From NCBI GenBank assembly GCA_002633025.1, contig NMRB01000026.1, positions 190,011 through 254,010 on the forward strand: a DNA stretch of 64,000 bases, written 5' to 3'. A model generated the notes under the pieces. It saw only the letters and a program-made list of their open reading frames with translations, had not been told where the DNA came from and did no database searches. Source of the DNA: Notospermus geniculatus. Taxonomy: Eukaryota > Nemertea > Pilidiophora > Heteronemertea > Lineidae. This document shows, piece by piece, positions 11,001-18,856 of the stretch; within the stretch, counting starts at the first letter, position 1; each line of letters begins with the position of its first letter. Both the position numbers and the translations under genes were made by a program.

Positions 11001-12745
11001 TTTAAAAGTAAGAGCAAGTCGAGTAGGCCTACTCACCATTGTCAATGTAACGTATATCTGACGATTCCCCAATCGTGCTGTCGAAGTTAGCCATCAAGGG
11101 AGCGATATATTGGGTGGCAGTCAGCCATTGGTGGAGGAAGCTACTCATGTATAGGAAACCTGCAAAAAACAACATCAAAATGTTTCATAAAAACAGGAAT
11201 GAGAGATCAAATGTCTTGACCGACGTCAAGTTGTGACGTATCGTAGTGTTGGCCGTCCCGTGGGTATAAAAGGGGCGTGACGGGAAATTCGGGGCTTTTT
11301 GCCCTTGGGAAGAGTCCCAGCGTTTGAAGAAGAATATTGTTGTAGCCTGGAGAGGAGAGAAGTCTGCCCTTGGCCTACTGCTCAAGGTCATAGCCGCTAG
11401 TCTTCTGTACTCCACAAAGAAATCTTACAACCACTTTACGTTATCACACTAAGAACGCCGGGCGGCACTCTCGGAAATGAGTACATGAGGAATTCACGAG
11501 GTACAAATGTTGCGATGCACCTACCTCCCGTGGCAATTGTGACTTTCTGCACCAGGTGGCCGTAGAAAAGAAACTTGAATGAGATACCAACAGTCTGGAA
11601 ATAGAAAAACATCATTCTAGAAACTTGGTCAAATCTTCAACTTCTTCTAACTGTCAGCCTCAAATATCCTTATCTTCTAATTCTATCTCACGCTGAAAGA
11701 TGGCAGTGCTCTTCCCTAGCAACCAACTGGTAGGCCCCTATCGGATATTATTATGGCAGATGCCAGATGAATGCAACTCTGAGTGACGACAATGCCCGAC
11801 TTAAACAGTCCCTTGCGTCCCCCCTCAGCCTCCCCCTGCAAAAAACCCTCAATCTGCCCTGCTATTACTCAATAATCTTACCGCAGCTGTCCTGTGGCTG
11901 TTGGACAAAATTGAATGCTGGACGACCTTATGACCTTTTTCTTCGTTCTCCATAGAATACGGATCGATCCACATTTTCTTGGCGCGCTCGTGGTCACTGA
12001 TGATGTATGACTCGTAATATTGGTGAGTATCGTGGCTCTGAAATGGAATATTTGTGCTCGAAAAAAATCTTGGTACATCTACAAAGCATCACACTACTGC
12101 TCTACGTGAGAGTTTTCGTGTATAATTCGCTCTCAATGGGCAATTCACCATTGTTGGTTTTCTTACGACTTCAGGTCGAGGTTGTGTTTGCGATTTCGGC
12201 GGAATTGCGCAGATCTGGGAATTTGGGATTTGTCTATCAGTTGCCTCCTGTACAGGCTGACGGGTAGGCCTACACAGAAATCAAAGTTTTTTGTATATAA
12301 TATTAAGTTCATTTGTAATAAAGAATATGATACATGCACAAATGTTTTCAAAACACGGACAGGGCCCAAGGGGCATTAGAGTCCCTGGTTCCTTTCACAG
12401 GAACAGATCCCCTCACCTCAGTATAGTTTGGCGTCGTGCCCGGTACACCCATCGTCGTCGGCACCTGTGTCGTCGGTGCTTTCGTAGTCGGTCCTACTGT
12501 TGTCCCTGCTGGTTTGGCGGTGGTTTGGGGTGTCATCACTTCCTTTTGAGTAGTCGCCGCCACGGTGGGCGGAGGTGCCGTAACTTGTTTTGTTACATTT
12601 TCAGCTGTGGCGGGTACTCCAGGAGAATCTGCTCCACCGGGAGACACATCACCATTTGCCGCTCTTTTCAGGCGCAGCGTGTGAACATCGCGATAATCAA
12701 GATGGACGCTTTTAGTCAGTGGGTGTAGGTTGCTGTAGTATGGGT
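1899..12745 (-). CDS. PLXDC: PLXDC1/2-like plexin domain-containing protein gene (partial, ten exons)
   Basis: PLXDC proteins (TEM7, TEM7R) are single-pass type I membrane proteins. Vertebrate members are reported receptors for PEDF and bind nidogen and cortactin. The spliced minus-strand exons give about 378 residues collinear with the vertebrate ectodomain. The best-conserved words are ILSNSHR, FYGHLVQKVTIATGGFLY, LTATQYIAPLMANFD, IDNGT, FTFQA, HPVKVG, LRRRTIYEYHRVE and the PSI motif SDGMDRHRQAW. All internal exon borders are AG/GT and every junction keeps frame. Two exons (8a, 8b) are alternatives. The signal-peptide exon is missing at the 5' side and the transmembrane and cytoplasmic exons at the 3' side. 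I cannot say whether it is the PLXDC1 or PLXDC2 orthologue; an invertebrate may have a single pro-orthologue. Exon numbers used here start at the first one I can see, which I call exon 2. Confidence 0.95.
2250..2569. mobile_element. Non-autonomous hAT-like element with 5-bp TSD
   Basis: The ends are CAGTGTTTCTCCCAG on the left and CTGGCGGAAACCCTG on the right, an imperfect inverted pair of the word CAGGGTTTCCGCCAG. The target-site duplication ACCAG (2245-2249 and 2570-2574) is perfect. The interior is G-, C- and A/T-homopolymer-rich and has no coding potential. The same ends occur at 36529-36821. The CAGGG start and short TSD suggest a hAT5-type element, which is inference. It sits in the intron between PLXDC exons 9 and 10. 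Confidence 0.75.
2630..2725 (-). CDS. PLXDC: PLXDC exon 9: RRRTIYEYHRVE segment
   Basis: The exon is 96 nt, phase 1 in and phase 1 out. The acceptor is TTATTTCAG/ATTTG and the donor AA/GTAAGTATG. It encodes LRRRTIYEYHRVEI followed by DQKKIGNNTSVKIIPFL, which matches the vertebrate segment ending in PLPT just before the first PSI cysteine. NNT and NTS sequons are visible. The split codon at its start is completed by exon 8a (A + AT, Asn) or exon 8b (G + AT, Asp). The Asn version matches the vertebrate PN-V-RRR junction better. Confidence 0.95.
2950..3230. repeat. Palindromic GACCTTCAGGAAGGTC minisatellite (about 11 units)
   Basis: Units of about 21-24 bp repeat the palindrome GACCTTCAGGAAGGTC, with AAGACA or ACAACA spacers. 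Each unit can form a hairpin. Each also contains TGACCT and AGGTCA, the core half-sites of nuclear receptors, in everted and inverted pairs. It lies in the long PLXDC intron between exons 8b and 9. An open frame running through it is only a consequence of the repeat. Confidence 0.9.
3231..4006. other. Intronic stretch without a recognised element
   Basis: This is PLXDC intron. A short cluster of TGACCTTGA-type words lies at 3455-3500. I see nothing else to support as a feature. Confidence 0.5.
4007..4133. mobile_element. Fold-back MITE (127 bp)
   Basis: The left arm reads GGCTGACCACACAGGAAGTC and the right arm ends GACTTTCTGTGCGGTCGGCC. The two arms pair over about 55 bp each, including GATAGGCAC-type and GTTAGTTAAC-type words, around a short loop near 4065-4080. 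It has no coding capacity. The flank 4134-5300 shows no recognised feature. Confidence 0.8.
5300..5720 (+). repeat. Copy of the 145-bp GGCCACCTGGTGGCC repeat element
   Basis: Two units carry the words CAAGATGGCCACCTGGTGGCC (5432-) and its variant CGCCTGGCAGCC. The CCTGG words at 5441 and 5586 are exactly 145 bp apart. The following words (AATCGAACCGAAATTTGG) match the array at 40.9-41.8 kb, which has the same 145-bp period. A fragment also lies at 45640-45680. Position 5710 is an N. Confidence 0.8.
5965..6080 (-). mobile_element. SINE tail fragment (family A), antisense
   Basis: Read on the minus strand, the stretch contains GGTTTCCTCCTACAATC and GGAGCTGAAATCTAAC. These match the 3' tail of the SINE A family seen at 10905, 52850 and 58035. 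It is intronic to PLXDC. The open frame over it is repeat-derived, although it superficially resembles the PLXDC segment. Confidence 0.55.
6517..6610 (-). CDS. PLXDC: PLXDC exon 8b (alternative)
   Basis: The exon is 94 nt, phase 0 in and phase 1 out. The acceptor CTTTTTCCCAG/GTTCC is strong; the donor TCCG/GTTAGT is acceptable. It encodes VPKAVQYLSKAEHPVKVG followed by MADAYYIDTMIRS. This is paralogous to exon 8a, with which it shares VPK, HPVKVG and DAYY, while the rest has diverged. It lacks the N-glycosylation sequon that 8a carries. Adding it after 8a gives the codons AGT TCC TAA, an immediate stop, so the two exons should be exclusive. Vertebrate PLXDC has a single exon here, as far as I know. 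Confidence 0.93.
6895..7900. repeat. Tandem duplication, copy 1 (about 1.0 kb)
   Basis: Copy 1 runs from AAATTGCCCGTGGG to AACGATCATA and is followed head-to-tail by a nearly identical copy. Differences are scattered substitutions and a few 1-3 bp indels; I judge identity above 97%. The unit is PLXDC intron plus the final 26 nt of exon 8a. Its right edge (7901-7876, minus strand) is therefore a copy of the exon 8a end with an intact GTGAGT donor. Confidence 0.93.
7876..7901 (-). pseudogene. Truncated copy of PLXDC exon 8a end with donor
   Basis: On the minus strand this reads TTATGATCGTTATTC then AAATATATCAA/GTGAGT, identical to the last 26 nt and donor of exon 8a at 8878-8903. It has no acceptor or upstream exon part and arose from the 1-kb tandem duplication. 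It could act as a decoy 5' splice site in the intron between exons 8a and 8b. Confidence 0.85.
7901..8902. repeat. Tandem duplication, copy 2 (about 1.0 kb)
   Basis: This is the second copy of the unit described at 6895-7900. Its right end runs into the genuine exon 8a. The breakpoint lies inside the exon, at the DAYY-YDR codons. Confidence 0.93.
8878..8974 (-). CDS. PLXDC: PLXDC exon 8a (alternative)
   Basis: The exon is 97 nt, phase 0 in and phase 1 out. The acceptor is CCTCATCAG/GTGCC and the donor TCAA/GTGAGT. It encodes VPKDISALPRNNHPVKVG followed by LSDAYYYDRYSNIS, matching the vertebrate region around NHPVKVGLSDAF. It ends in an NIS glycosylation sequon. Vertebrate PLXDC2 has NHPVKVGLSDA here, so 8a is closer to the ancestral form than 8b. 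Confidence 0.94.
9140..9210. promoter_or_regulatory. Cluster of TGACCT/AGGTCA half-sites
   Basis: The words TGACCTTGCAAATGACCTTG and AAAGGTCATGGTCAC give four nuclear-receptor-type half-sites in 60 bp of intron. Function is not shown, and the same words are spread by several minisatellites in this window. Confidence 0.25.
9659..9723 (-). CDS. PLXDC: PLXDC exon 7
   Basis: The exon is 65 nt, phase 1 in and phase 0 out. The acceptor is CTCCTTCCAG/CGGGA and the donor CAA/GTAAGTGA. It encodes GPFTFQAALRDDGVILFNYKQ, the counterpart of the vertebrate segment SFTFQATLLMDGRIIFGYK. Because it ends in phase 0, it joins directly to exon 8a or 8b. Skipping both gives an early stop inside exon 9. Confidence 0.95.
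9724..10349. other. PLXDC intron without a recognised element
   Basis: I see no repeat family, exon or structured RNA in this stretch. Confidence 0.4.
10350..10630 (+). repeat. Minisatellite of about 92 bp, three copies, rich in TGACCTTGACC
   Basis: The word CAGATGACCTTGACC recurs near 10364, 10456 and 10549. Between these, CCAATGACCTTGACCCTCTA also repeats, so every unit holds two TGACCTTGA-type words. It sits directly beside PLXDC exon 6. Confidence 0.85.
10669..10719 (-). CDS. PLXDC: PLXDC exon 6
   Basis: This 51-nt exon is phase 1 in and phase 1 out. The acceptor is CTCTCTTCAG/GTACC and the donor GAGG/GTAAGG. It encodes TMFLVQWQNIQLKDDE, the counterpart of the vertebrate TALVVQWDHVHLQD. 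The small size and matching phases agree with the position of the family's conserved VQW motif. Confidence 0.93.
10805..10965 (+). mobile_element. SINE, family A (tRNA-derived)
   Basis: The head carries GTGGAAACATCTAGAGC and GGGTTCGATTCCCAG, a Pol III B-box-like word (GGTTCGATTCC). The tail carries AGCTCCAGTTTCCTCCTAC. The same layout recurs throughout the window. The copy is antisense to PLXDC, in intron 5. Confidence 0.75.
11037..11159 (-). CDS. PLXDC: PLXDC exon 5: LTATQYIAPLMANFD core
   Basis: The exon is 123 nt, phase 1 in and phase 1 out. The acceptor is GTTTTTTGCAG/GTTTC and the donor AATG/GTGAGT. It encodes FLYMSSFLHQWLTATQ then YIAPLMANFDSTIGESSD and RYIDN. The run LTATQYIAPLMANFD is identical to vertebrate PLXDC2, which makes the family assignment secure. 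Confidence 0.97.
11210..11455 (+). other. Possible solo LTR or promoter-like segment with TATA box
   Basis: The plus strand has TGACGTATCG, then GGGTATAAAAGGGG at 11264-11277, followed by a compact segment ending TTACGTTATCACA. A TATA box inside a TG...CA-bounded block resembles a solo LTR in antisense orientation to PLXDC. I could not find a matching target-site duplication, so this stays tentative. Confidence 0.3.
11525..11594 (-). CDS. PLXDC: PLXDC exon 4: FYGH-KVTIATG core
   Basis: The exon is 70 nt, phase 0 in and phase 1 out. The acceptor is CTATTTCCAG/ACTGT and the donor GGAG/GTAGGT. It encodes TVGISFKFLFYGHLV then QKVTIATG, matching the vertebrate [20 protein letters not shown]. The split Gly codon is completed by exon 5. 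Confidence 0.96.
11882..12037 (-). CDS. PLXDC: PLXDC exon 3: start of conserved ectodomain
   Basis: The exon is 156 nt (52 codons), phase 0 on both sides. The acceptor is CCATTTCAG/AGCCA and the donor GCTGCG/GTAAGATT. It encodes SHDTHQYYESYIISDHER, an acidic stretch with MWIDPYSMENEEKG, and ends HSILSNSHRTAA. The vertebrate counterpart has YY, LWVNIDQMEKDK and HGILSNTHRQAA in the same order. Confidence 0.96.
12100..12175 (+). mobile_element. Left half of a GGGCAATTCACC MITE
   Basis: The words GAGAGTTTTCGTGTATAATTC and TCTCAATGGGCAATTCACC match complete copies at 37684-37869 and 57027-57191. The right half is absent. At 12174 the sequence switches to another family, also found at 57360-57439 (GCGATTTCGGCGGAA). 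Confidence 0.7.
12176..12260 (+). mobile_element. Half of a GCGATTTCGGCGGAA fold-back MITE
   Basis: The stretch holds GAGGTTGTGTTTGCG, ATTTCGGCGGAATTGCGCAG and GTCTAT. This matches the right arm of the complete palindromic element at 57195-57439. Confidence 0.7.
12417..12745 (-). CDS. PLXDC: PLXDC exon 2: N-terminal stalk, Thr/Pro-rich
   Basis: The exon is 329 nt, phase 1 in and phase 0 out. The acceptor is TTCGTTACAG/ACCCA and the donor CTGAG/GTGAGG. It begins PYYSNLHPLTKSVHLDYRD and VHTLRLKRAANGD, which resembles the vertebrate region around HAYSHRWKRNLDFL. It continues with about 70 residues dominated by Thr, Pro, Val and Ala (for example TTAKPAGTTVGPTTKAPTT) and ends PNYTE. ENVT and NYTE are glycosylation sequons. 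The Thr/Pro run looks like a mucin-type O-glycosylated stalk and is not conserved in vertebrate PLXDC. LRLKRA could be a basic cleavage site; this is inference. Confidence 0.9.
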
Positions 12746-12949
12746 CTGTAACGAAAAATGGCCATGTACATGAGTTTGAGAGCTAAGGTGAACCATTCTC
12801 GGTGAAAATTGGCACATGAAAAAAGCACCGAGTTTAGAAAATAGCTTAATGGCAATAATAGGCAGGAGGAGGAAACCGGTGGATCCGGACAACACCTGCA
12901 CTCTCTCCGAAAAGCTCCTCCATCACATGAAGAACAGGGAACAGTGGGC

Positions 12950-13114
12950 AATGGGCGAATCCAGGACTTGGGAAAAGAAGGGGCGCCCTATGCTTGGAAC
13001 AATGAAATATTTGAAATTCATGCCCCAAATTCCAGAATTTCACGGTCAATTTAAGAGATTTTTGTTGGCCAAAGGGGAGGCGTGTACCCAGGGCCCCCAC
13101 TGGATCCGAGCCTG
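12950..13114. mobile_element. Copy of the GGGCGGATCCAGG element
   Basis: The left part holds GGGCGAATCCAGGACTTGGG and the right part CACTGGATCCGAGCCTGG, which form imperfect inverted ends. The same family occurs complete at 37498-37665 and 39412-39579 and truncated at 15862-15960. Confidence 0.65.
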
Positions 13115-13162
13115 GATGACATCTTTTTACACTTTCTTCACCAAATCCGCCCGTCACTCCTA

Positions 13163-13302
13163 AGGGCGGCTTTTCATTGGAGCGTTTCCGTGCACGGAAA
13201 CGCTCGAAAGCATTGTTATTTTCGCACCGTGACCAACTCCGTGAAAAAACGATGCTTTCGAGCGTTTCCACGCATGGAAACGCTCCAATGGAAAGCCGCC
13301 CT
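13163..13302. mobile_element. Fold-back MITE with AGGGCGGCTTT ends (140 bp)
   Basis: The left arm AGGGCGGCTTTTCATTGGAG pairs with the right arm CTCCAATGGAAAGCCGCCCT. Inside each arm is a second palindrome (GAGCGTTTCC...GGAAACGCTC), so the element can form nested hairpins. It lies just upstream of PLXDC exon 2. Confidence 0.88.
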
Positions 13303-14005
13303 AAGACTAATCCACCCAAAAGGACACCTCAAATGCTGCAAATGAGGCTGAATAATGATATTTAGGTGGCGCCGAACGTGTAGGCCTACAGTGAGGAAAG
13401 GGTTAATGATGATAGTATGAATATTCTAACACAAAACAGTGATCAATTTCAAATCCCTCAGATCAAAATTGCCACGATACATATCTCGTAATCTGTCACA
13501 CGAAATCCCCCGTCATTCAGTCCATCTTAAAAGTGTCAAACGAACCTGCGCGTTCCTTAAAAACAAATCGACAAACAACCATACTGCGTCCATAATCGAC
13601 AGAACGGAATCCCGCTAGGATGTAGCAAGATGTTCGGGCTGACATCGCCATAATTGAATTCTGTCAAACAACTGATTGCAGGAGCGAACGGCGAGTGAAA
13701 CAAGATACAAACATCGTCGTTTAAGAGTGATGACAGGGCGTTGAACTCCAGCGGCATCGCGTTTATGCGAAGCTGTAAAAAGACGCATTTCCTGAATTAC
13801 GTCTCTTGTTGCACTTGTCATGCATCTTGATGGCGTTTAGTACGTCGGGAACGGCAGAAGTAGGATAAAATCGACGACATACGAAACATTTCAATGTTGT
13901 TTTTTCACATGTGAGATTCATTTACACTAAAATGAACTGCAGTCAAGTGGTGCAAGAACTTGGCTGATGTCGCTACAGTGTCAACTATGGCATTACAGCC
14001 TAGAG
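13303..14005. other. No recognised feature
   Basis: The stretch has short GTAGGCCTAC palindromes but no exon, repeat family or structured RNA that I can support. Confidence 0.4.
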
Positions 14006-14132
14006 GAGAGGTTAAGAAACCGCGCCGTTAACGATAACACTAAGGCTAACGCTATTTCTGACGTACATTTGCAATGTAAAAAATAACGTTAGCATTAGTG
14101 TTACCGTTAACGGAGCGATTTCTTAACCTCTC
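14006..14132. mobile_element. Fold-back MITE with GAGAGGTTAAGAAA ends (127 bp)
   Basis: The left arm GAGAGGTTAAGAAACCGCGC and its inner word CCGTTAACG pair with the right arm ending TTTCTTAACCTCTC. The inner AACACTAAGGCTAACG word pairs as well. Confidence 0.88.
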
Positions 14133-14152
14133 GAATATTGGGTGCATAAGCC

Positions 14153-14302
14153 TACAGGAGGAAACCAGAGAGCCCAAAGAAGCTGAACTGTCATAGAGAA
14201 TTGCCCTCTATATCACATGAAGATTGGGTACAACTGGGGATCGAACCCGGAACCTCAGCAGTGAGAGGTGCTAGTGTTTCTACTGCACCTCTCTGACAGC
14301 CG
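14153..14302 (-). mobile_element. SINE, family A
   Basis: On the minus strand the head reads GGCTGTCAGAGAGGTGCAGT, then AAACACTAGCACC, a B-box-like GGTTCGATCCC, and a tail with TCTGGTTTCCTCCTG. This is one of the better-preserved copies and shows the family consensus well. Confidence 0.85.
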
Positions 14303-14364
14303 GCAGGGGTTCAACAAAAACTATCCACTTAACAACGGCAACATGGCTGGGAACCCCCAGAAGC

Positions 14365-14456
14365 AAATATGAGGGAATCTTCTGTCAAACAAAACCATGA
14401 TGACGAAGTCAAATATGAGGGAATCTTCTGTCAAACAAAACCATGATGACGAAGTC
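14365..14456. repeat. 46-bp perfect tandem duplication
   Basis: Two identical 46-bp units run from 14365 and 14411, each starting AAATATGAGGGAATC and ending GACGAAGTC. Confidence 0.95.
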
Positions 14457-15299
14457 AAAAGTTCACATCTACAGTTATAAAGCCAACACCTAATATAACG
14501 GATCATTGTATTCAGTGTCTCTCTCAGGAAATGGAACCTCGTCCACATCCAGCCGCCATCAAGAATGCCGCCATAATGCCATCGCATGAAGATAATTCTG
14601 TAGGAGACACTCTCCTAGGAAGTAATCAAACCTCATCCCCACACTCGTTGTCAAGAACGTCGCCATAGTGCTGTCGCATGGAGACAATACCACGGCGACA
14701 ATTAGCTATTGCTGAGATCATTAGCCTATGAATACGCTTCCTTGACGATGTTATTAATGTAATATCTCAATGTTAGGGATTAAGGAGAGTTACTCACGAC
14801 AATGTGAGCCTACTTGCTGGATTATCTCAAGCATTAAAAGACGATCCCTTCTGATGTATAACTCATCCAGGAGAATCCATCGCTGAGGAAACCCCGGCGC
14901 CACCGGCCACTCACCCCGGGGCATTCCCATGATCCAATCTTTAATTTGTCAACGAATATTTACCGACGATAAAATAATGCAGTAGTGGAGATCTCACGAG
15001 CACTTCTGACGAAACACGCATAAATGGTTCTCAATGTGAAGTCCCAAAATCGTGCTAAGGAGATGTTGATAATGTTTGCTTTCAATGTAGCGATGATGAA
15101 TGTTTGTGAAATGAGTTTTGGAGTGGCACATGAGACACATGTGTATTGTTTGGAGCGGAGCGGGCGCAGGACAGAAGTGATGGGGAGGAAACTCAAGTAT
15201 ATGTGTTTTTTTTCAGCTTTTGCGATGGCAGGCATTGCTGATGATGGTCCAGGACCAAATGAGAGACAGAACCTGTGAGGCAAGTTTGAATCAAAGAAT

Positions 15300-15615
15300 A
15301 TGATGATAGTCACTGGCTGAAGAAACGATTAAACGATTATAGCCATTGGCAGGAGAAACAATGATAGTAATTGGCTGTAGAAATGATGAGCGCCATTGGC
15401 TGAGAAATGATGATAGCCATTTTGGCTGAGAAATGATGATAGCCATTTTGGCTGAAGAAATGATGATAACCATTGGCTGAAGAAATGATGATAGCCATTG
15501 GCTGAAGAAATGATGATAGCCATTTGGCTGAAGAAATGATGATAGCCATTGGCTGTTAAGAAACAATGATAGCCATTGGCTGAAGAAACACTGGCAGCCA
15601 TTGGCTAAAGATGAT
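15300..15615. repeat. Minisatellite GAAATGATGATAGCCATTGG, about 12 units
   Basis: Units of 24-29 bp repeat GATGATAGCCATTGGCTGAA with small indels (ATTGG or ATTTTGG). The long open frames on the minus strand here reflect the repeat only. Confidence 0.93.
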
Positions 15616-15861
15616 ATTCCTGTCTCATGTAGAGATGTTCATTCCTGCAAGCTGTCACCATACCACTGTAATTAACCAGCTCCATCATAACTTGATATAA
15701 AACCAATCGATTTTGTGCTCTTTAACAGTACATTAAGTATATGATACAACAGGTTCTAGTGTTTTAATGTCATCCGCATGTGATGTACTATAGACACGAG
15801 ACTTTGAATACAGCAGGAATTCCGATACTTTACCATAAAACACATTCTGGACTAGGCGAAC

Positions 15862-15960
15862 CAGGGGCGGATCCAGGAATTGGGGAAAGGGGGCGCCCTG
15901 TGCTGGGAACATTGAAATCTGCAGTGAACTGCAGAATTTCATGGTCGATTTTACAGATTT
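15862..15960 (+). mobile_element. Truncated GGGCGGATCCAGG element
   Basis: It starts CAGGGGCGGATCCAGG and continues GGGAACATTGAAATCTGCAG and GGTCGATTTTACAGATTTG. This matches 37498-37640, but the right terminus is absent. Confidence 0.7.
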
Positions 15961-17580
15961 GTGGCTACAAATGCGACCACACAATATGCGACCAGTTCTG
16001 GCAAGAAAACCAATCGCATGTTGCTCTCAGTTTGGCAAGTTGAAAACATTATGTTCGTTGTCAATTTCAGTTTGTCTGTTTATTATGAAATCTAAAACAA
16101 CCTATTTCTTGCATTCCCTCCTGGTGTTATCTTCGTTTGTTGATGCTCACCTTCTACATGTTCTAAGCGACATGCGACTGCTTTTGCCAGAACCAGTCAC
16201 ATATTGGATGCTGATGATGAATAAAAACAAATAAAATCCTTTGCTTCCTTTCTGTCATACATTGCACTTATATTCCACAGAACTTTTCAAACATTCTGTG
16301 AACATCTTTTTTAAAATCAGATTGACAACCAGTGGCAACCTCTCACAATAATTAAATTCCCACAGTCGACTTTTACCCGACACATCCACATCACTTTAAT
16401 AATGACTTTCATTCTTGACGTCAATTCTCTCACAAAAGACAAATTCATCACACAGCGCCGACGAGAAAAACATCGTTTGAAATTTTTCTTAGGATGGTTA
16501 CTCCGATGAAAATTACAATCTTTAATTCAATACAGCCTGACGTTAGGCTCTCTAGTCACTGAGCTTCAAGTTTTTCACAAACAGCATGAAATGAATTTAC
16601 CACCATGTGTATTTCTTATACTGAAATGTACATGCTTCAGTGCAACTTAGGATGAAATTGACAAACCCATCAGACGCTATTGTAGCTGGTGTGTTTAATT
16701 ACAATTCTGATGAAGATGGCGGATGCAAGAAAAAACATCGTCTTGAGCTGAACCTGGAGCAGACAGAGACCTGTGATAGGGACTCCATTAACTGGCAGCA
16801 GACATACAAATTCACGTCTGTGATATGAGAAAATGTGTCTGTTAGCCATGTCACAGACATAAAACTTGCAGAAATGAGCTAGACTGCATAGATTTTTGTT
16901 CAAAGACATGGTTCGCAGAGACCTCTCACTGAAATTTCCGTATGTGCGTTATGAGCTTTAGGAAAACACTTCTGTTGCCAAAATCATCAGACATCTAGAG
17001 CTAATTTACCATGTTTACCATCAGAAGTTTTGAGTAAATATGGACTGCCTACTCGGGGAGTTAGTAAGCCATCAACTGCGTATTTCACTACATTCAAAGA
17101 TGGACCGTAATAAAATATCCATGAGGTGTTGGGAAGGAGTGACAAAACACGTTTAAGATGCACAGACAGCACCTTGAAATTGACATCCAACTTTACAGGT
17201 GACCAGGACTGATGCTGAGCATCAACGATGAGCCAGCAGACAACATCCACTTTAATCATTTTTTCAAAATAATCACCTCTCATCCATTCGAAACGTGAAC
17301 TAATTTTTAAAACTTTCAATTACATTCTGACATGATCTTTTTCCACGGGACTTCATAAATTTTTTCAATTACTGTCATGCGCAATCGCTTGAGGAATATT
17401 ACACCACCGAACGTCTGTCCACGAGAAAAATCCAATTTATTTCCGTTCCCGATCATTTCCCAAACCGTACGACAATCAATCATGTTTTGAATAACGCAGG
17501 AGGACGCGCCACGTCGCTGGCCTTCCGGGGGTTTCCTCACCACGGGAGTAAATTGTTCTGTGTTACTGGCGACAGGAAAA
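15961..17580. other. No recognised element; one coding-like minus-strand frame
   Basis: A 110-codon open frame on the minus strand (17319-16987) has codon composition that looks plausible for coding and a possible donor near 17015. It matches no family I know, and frames of this length are expected by chance here. Nothing else is recognised. Confidence 0.3.
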
Positions 17581-18856
17581 ACATATGCCATCTGACGAGG
17601 ATACGGGAAATCATGACAAGATAGAAACTGTACAACCTTTGATGGTAGCAGTAAAAAAATATTGCGTTGAGAGTGAACTGAGTGCAAAATACAGCATTAA
17701 GCTGCATTTACCAGACATCTGGAATGCGGTAAACGGGATGCGGAAGCGATATGTTGTATGTGAAAATGCATAGCATATACCGCTTCCGCGTCTGTATTCC
17801 AGGTGTCCGGTAAACGCAGCTTCACTGGCTAAAAAAGACAGTGTGCAATGGCTCATTGTGACGTCACTTTTTACCGCCATGCTGACGTCGACGACAAAGT
17901 GTGCCATGTCAGATCACATCATGGTTGAAGTCATATACACTCCACTTGCTCCGATGAACCCGCCGCCTCTTGGTCATGAGTCTGATGTTCAACTACTGCA
18001 CCGCTGCCCTAACTTTCCCTTGTCATTATACTACAGTGACAGACTCATTATGAAAGACTGACGTCATGGCATTCTGACCAAACCTATCTTCACAGATACC
18101 ATTTACATGCTGAAATACACAGTAGTAGCACAATACAACCCCAGGAATACAACAAACAGTCTACATGTCCATTGATACTGATCCCATAATAACATCTAGT
18201 ATCTTCGAATGACCCTATCATTTGTCAGAAACACATCATTCATATCCATAGGGAACCATCATCCAGACGTCTAGAATACCAACACGGCCTCGCCACTTAG
18301 GGACACCGGAACTGAGCATCAATCCTCTGAAACCGTAACAGGTGAATAGCAAATGGCCCTTTATCTCTTCGCCTTAGGACAGTGCATCCATCGTCTTTGG
18401 CAGATGGATCATTCGCTAAGGAAACGTCTAATTCAGGGACAAAGATGATCGGTTACTTTATATCTTCCTGAGATTGCGAACTCGGAAGAGACGGACGTGA
18501 ATACCTAACGATCATCACTGATTGGATGGTTATCCTGTTGAAGCTACCCAATCACAATCAACCAATCATCCAATGTTAACCTGAACACGAGAAACACCAG
18601 AAAGGCTCGCTAGGCCCTATTTCTTAGATACATTAGAACCTTCATTGGCGGACACCTCTGCCAGGAGGACACCTCTCTGTTGACACTGAAGTTTGGTCTC
18701 AAACAGGTCATTTGAGATTCTATAATCAGGACACCTCTCAATCACGGACAGCCAAAAGGTAGTAGAGAGCGACCACTAAGGTGGGAGACAGGGCTAATAA
18801 AGGTAGTAGACAGGTACACCAAAGGTGCTGCTCCACTTGCGAATTTTCCTGTTCGA
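17581..18856. repeat. Direct duplication, copy 1 (about 1.28 kb)
   Basis: It begins CATATGCCATCTGACGAGG and ends CTTGCGAATTTTCCTG. Copy 2 lies at 18991-20279, separated by 134 bp of other sequence. Identity is high, with small indels such as an extra ACATGTAT in copy 2. Both copies contain a fold-back element and a block of GACACCTCTCT words. Confidence 0.93.
17701..17821. mobile_element. Fold-back MITE inside duplication copy 1
   Basis: The left arm GCTGCATTTACCAGACATC pairs with the right arm ending GTCCGGTAAACGCAGC. Inner words GGAATGC and GCGGAAGCG also pair. The loop is near 17765. The equivalent element in copy 2 is at 19106-19229. Confidence 0.85.

Noticed and set aside
15291-15601. 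Three overlapping minus-strand frames of 70-91 codons rich in HHFF and SAN
   Set aside because: They are translations of the 24-29 bp minisatellite.
16987-17319. 110-codon minus-strand frame with coding-like composition
   Set aside because: No family match; several frames of this length are expected by chance in 64 kb. It might be an exon, but I cannot support it.
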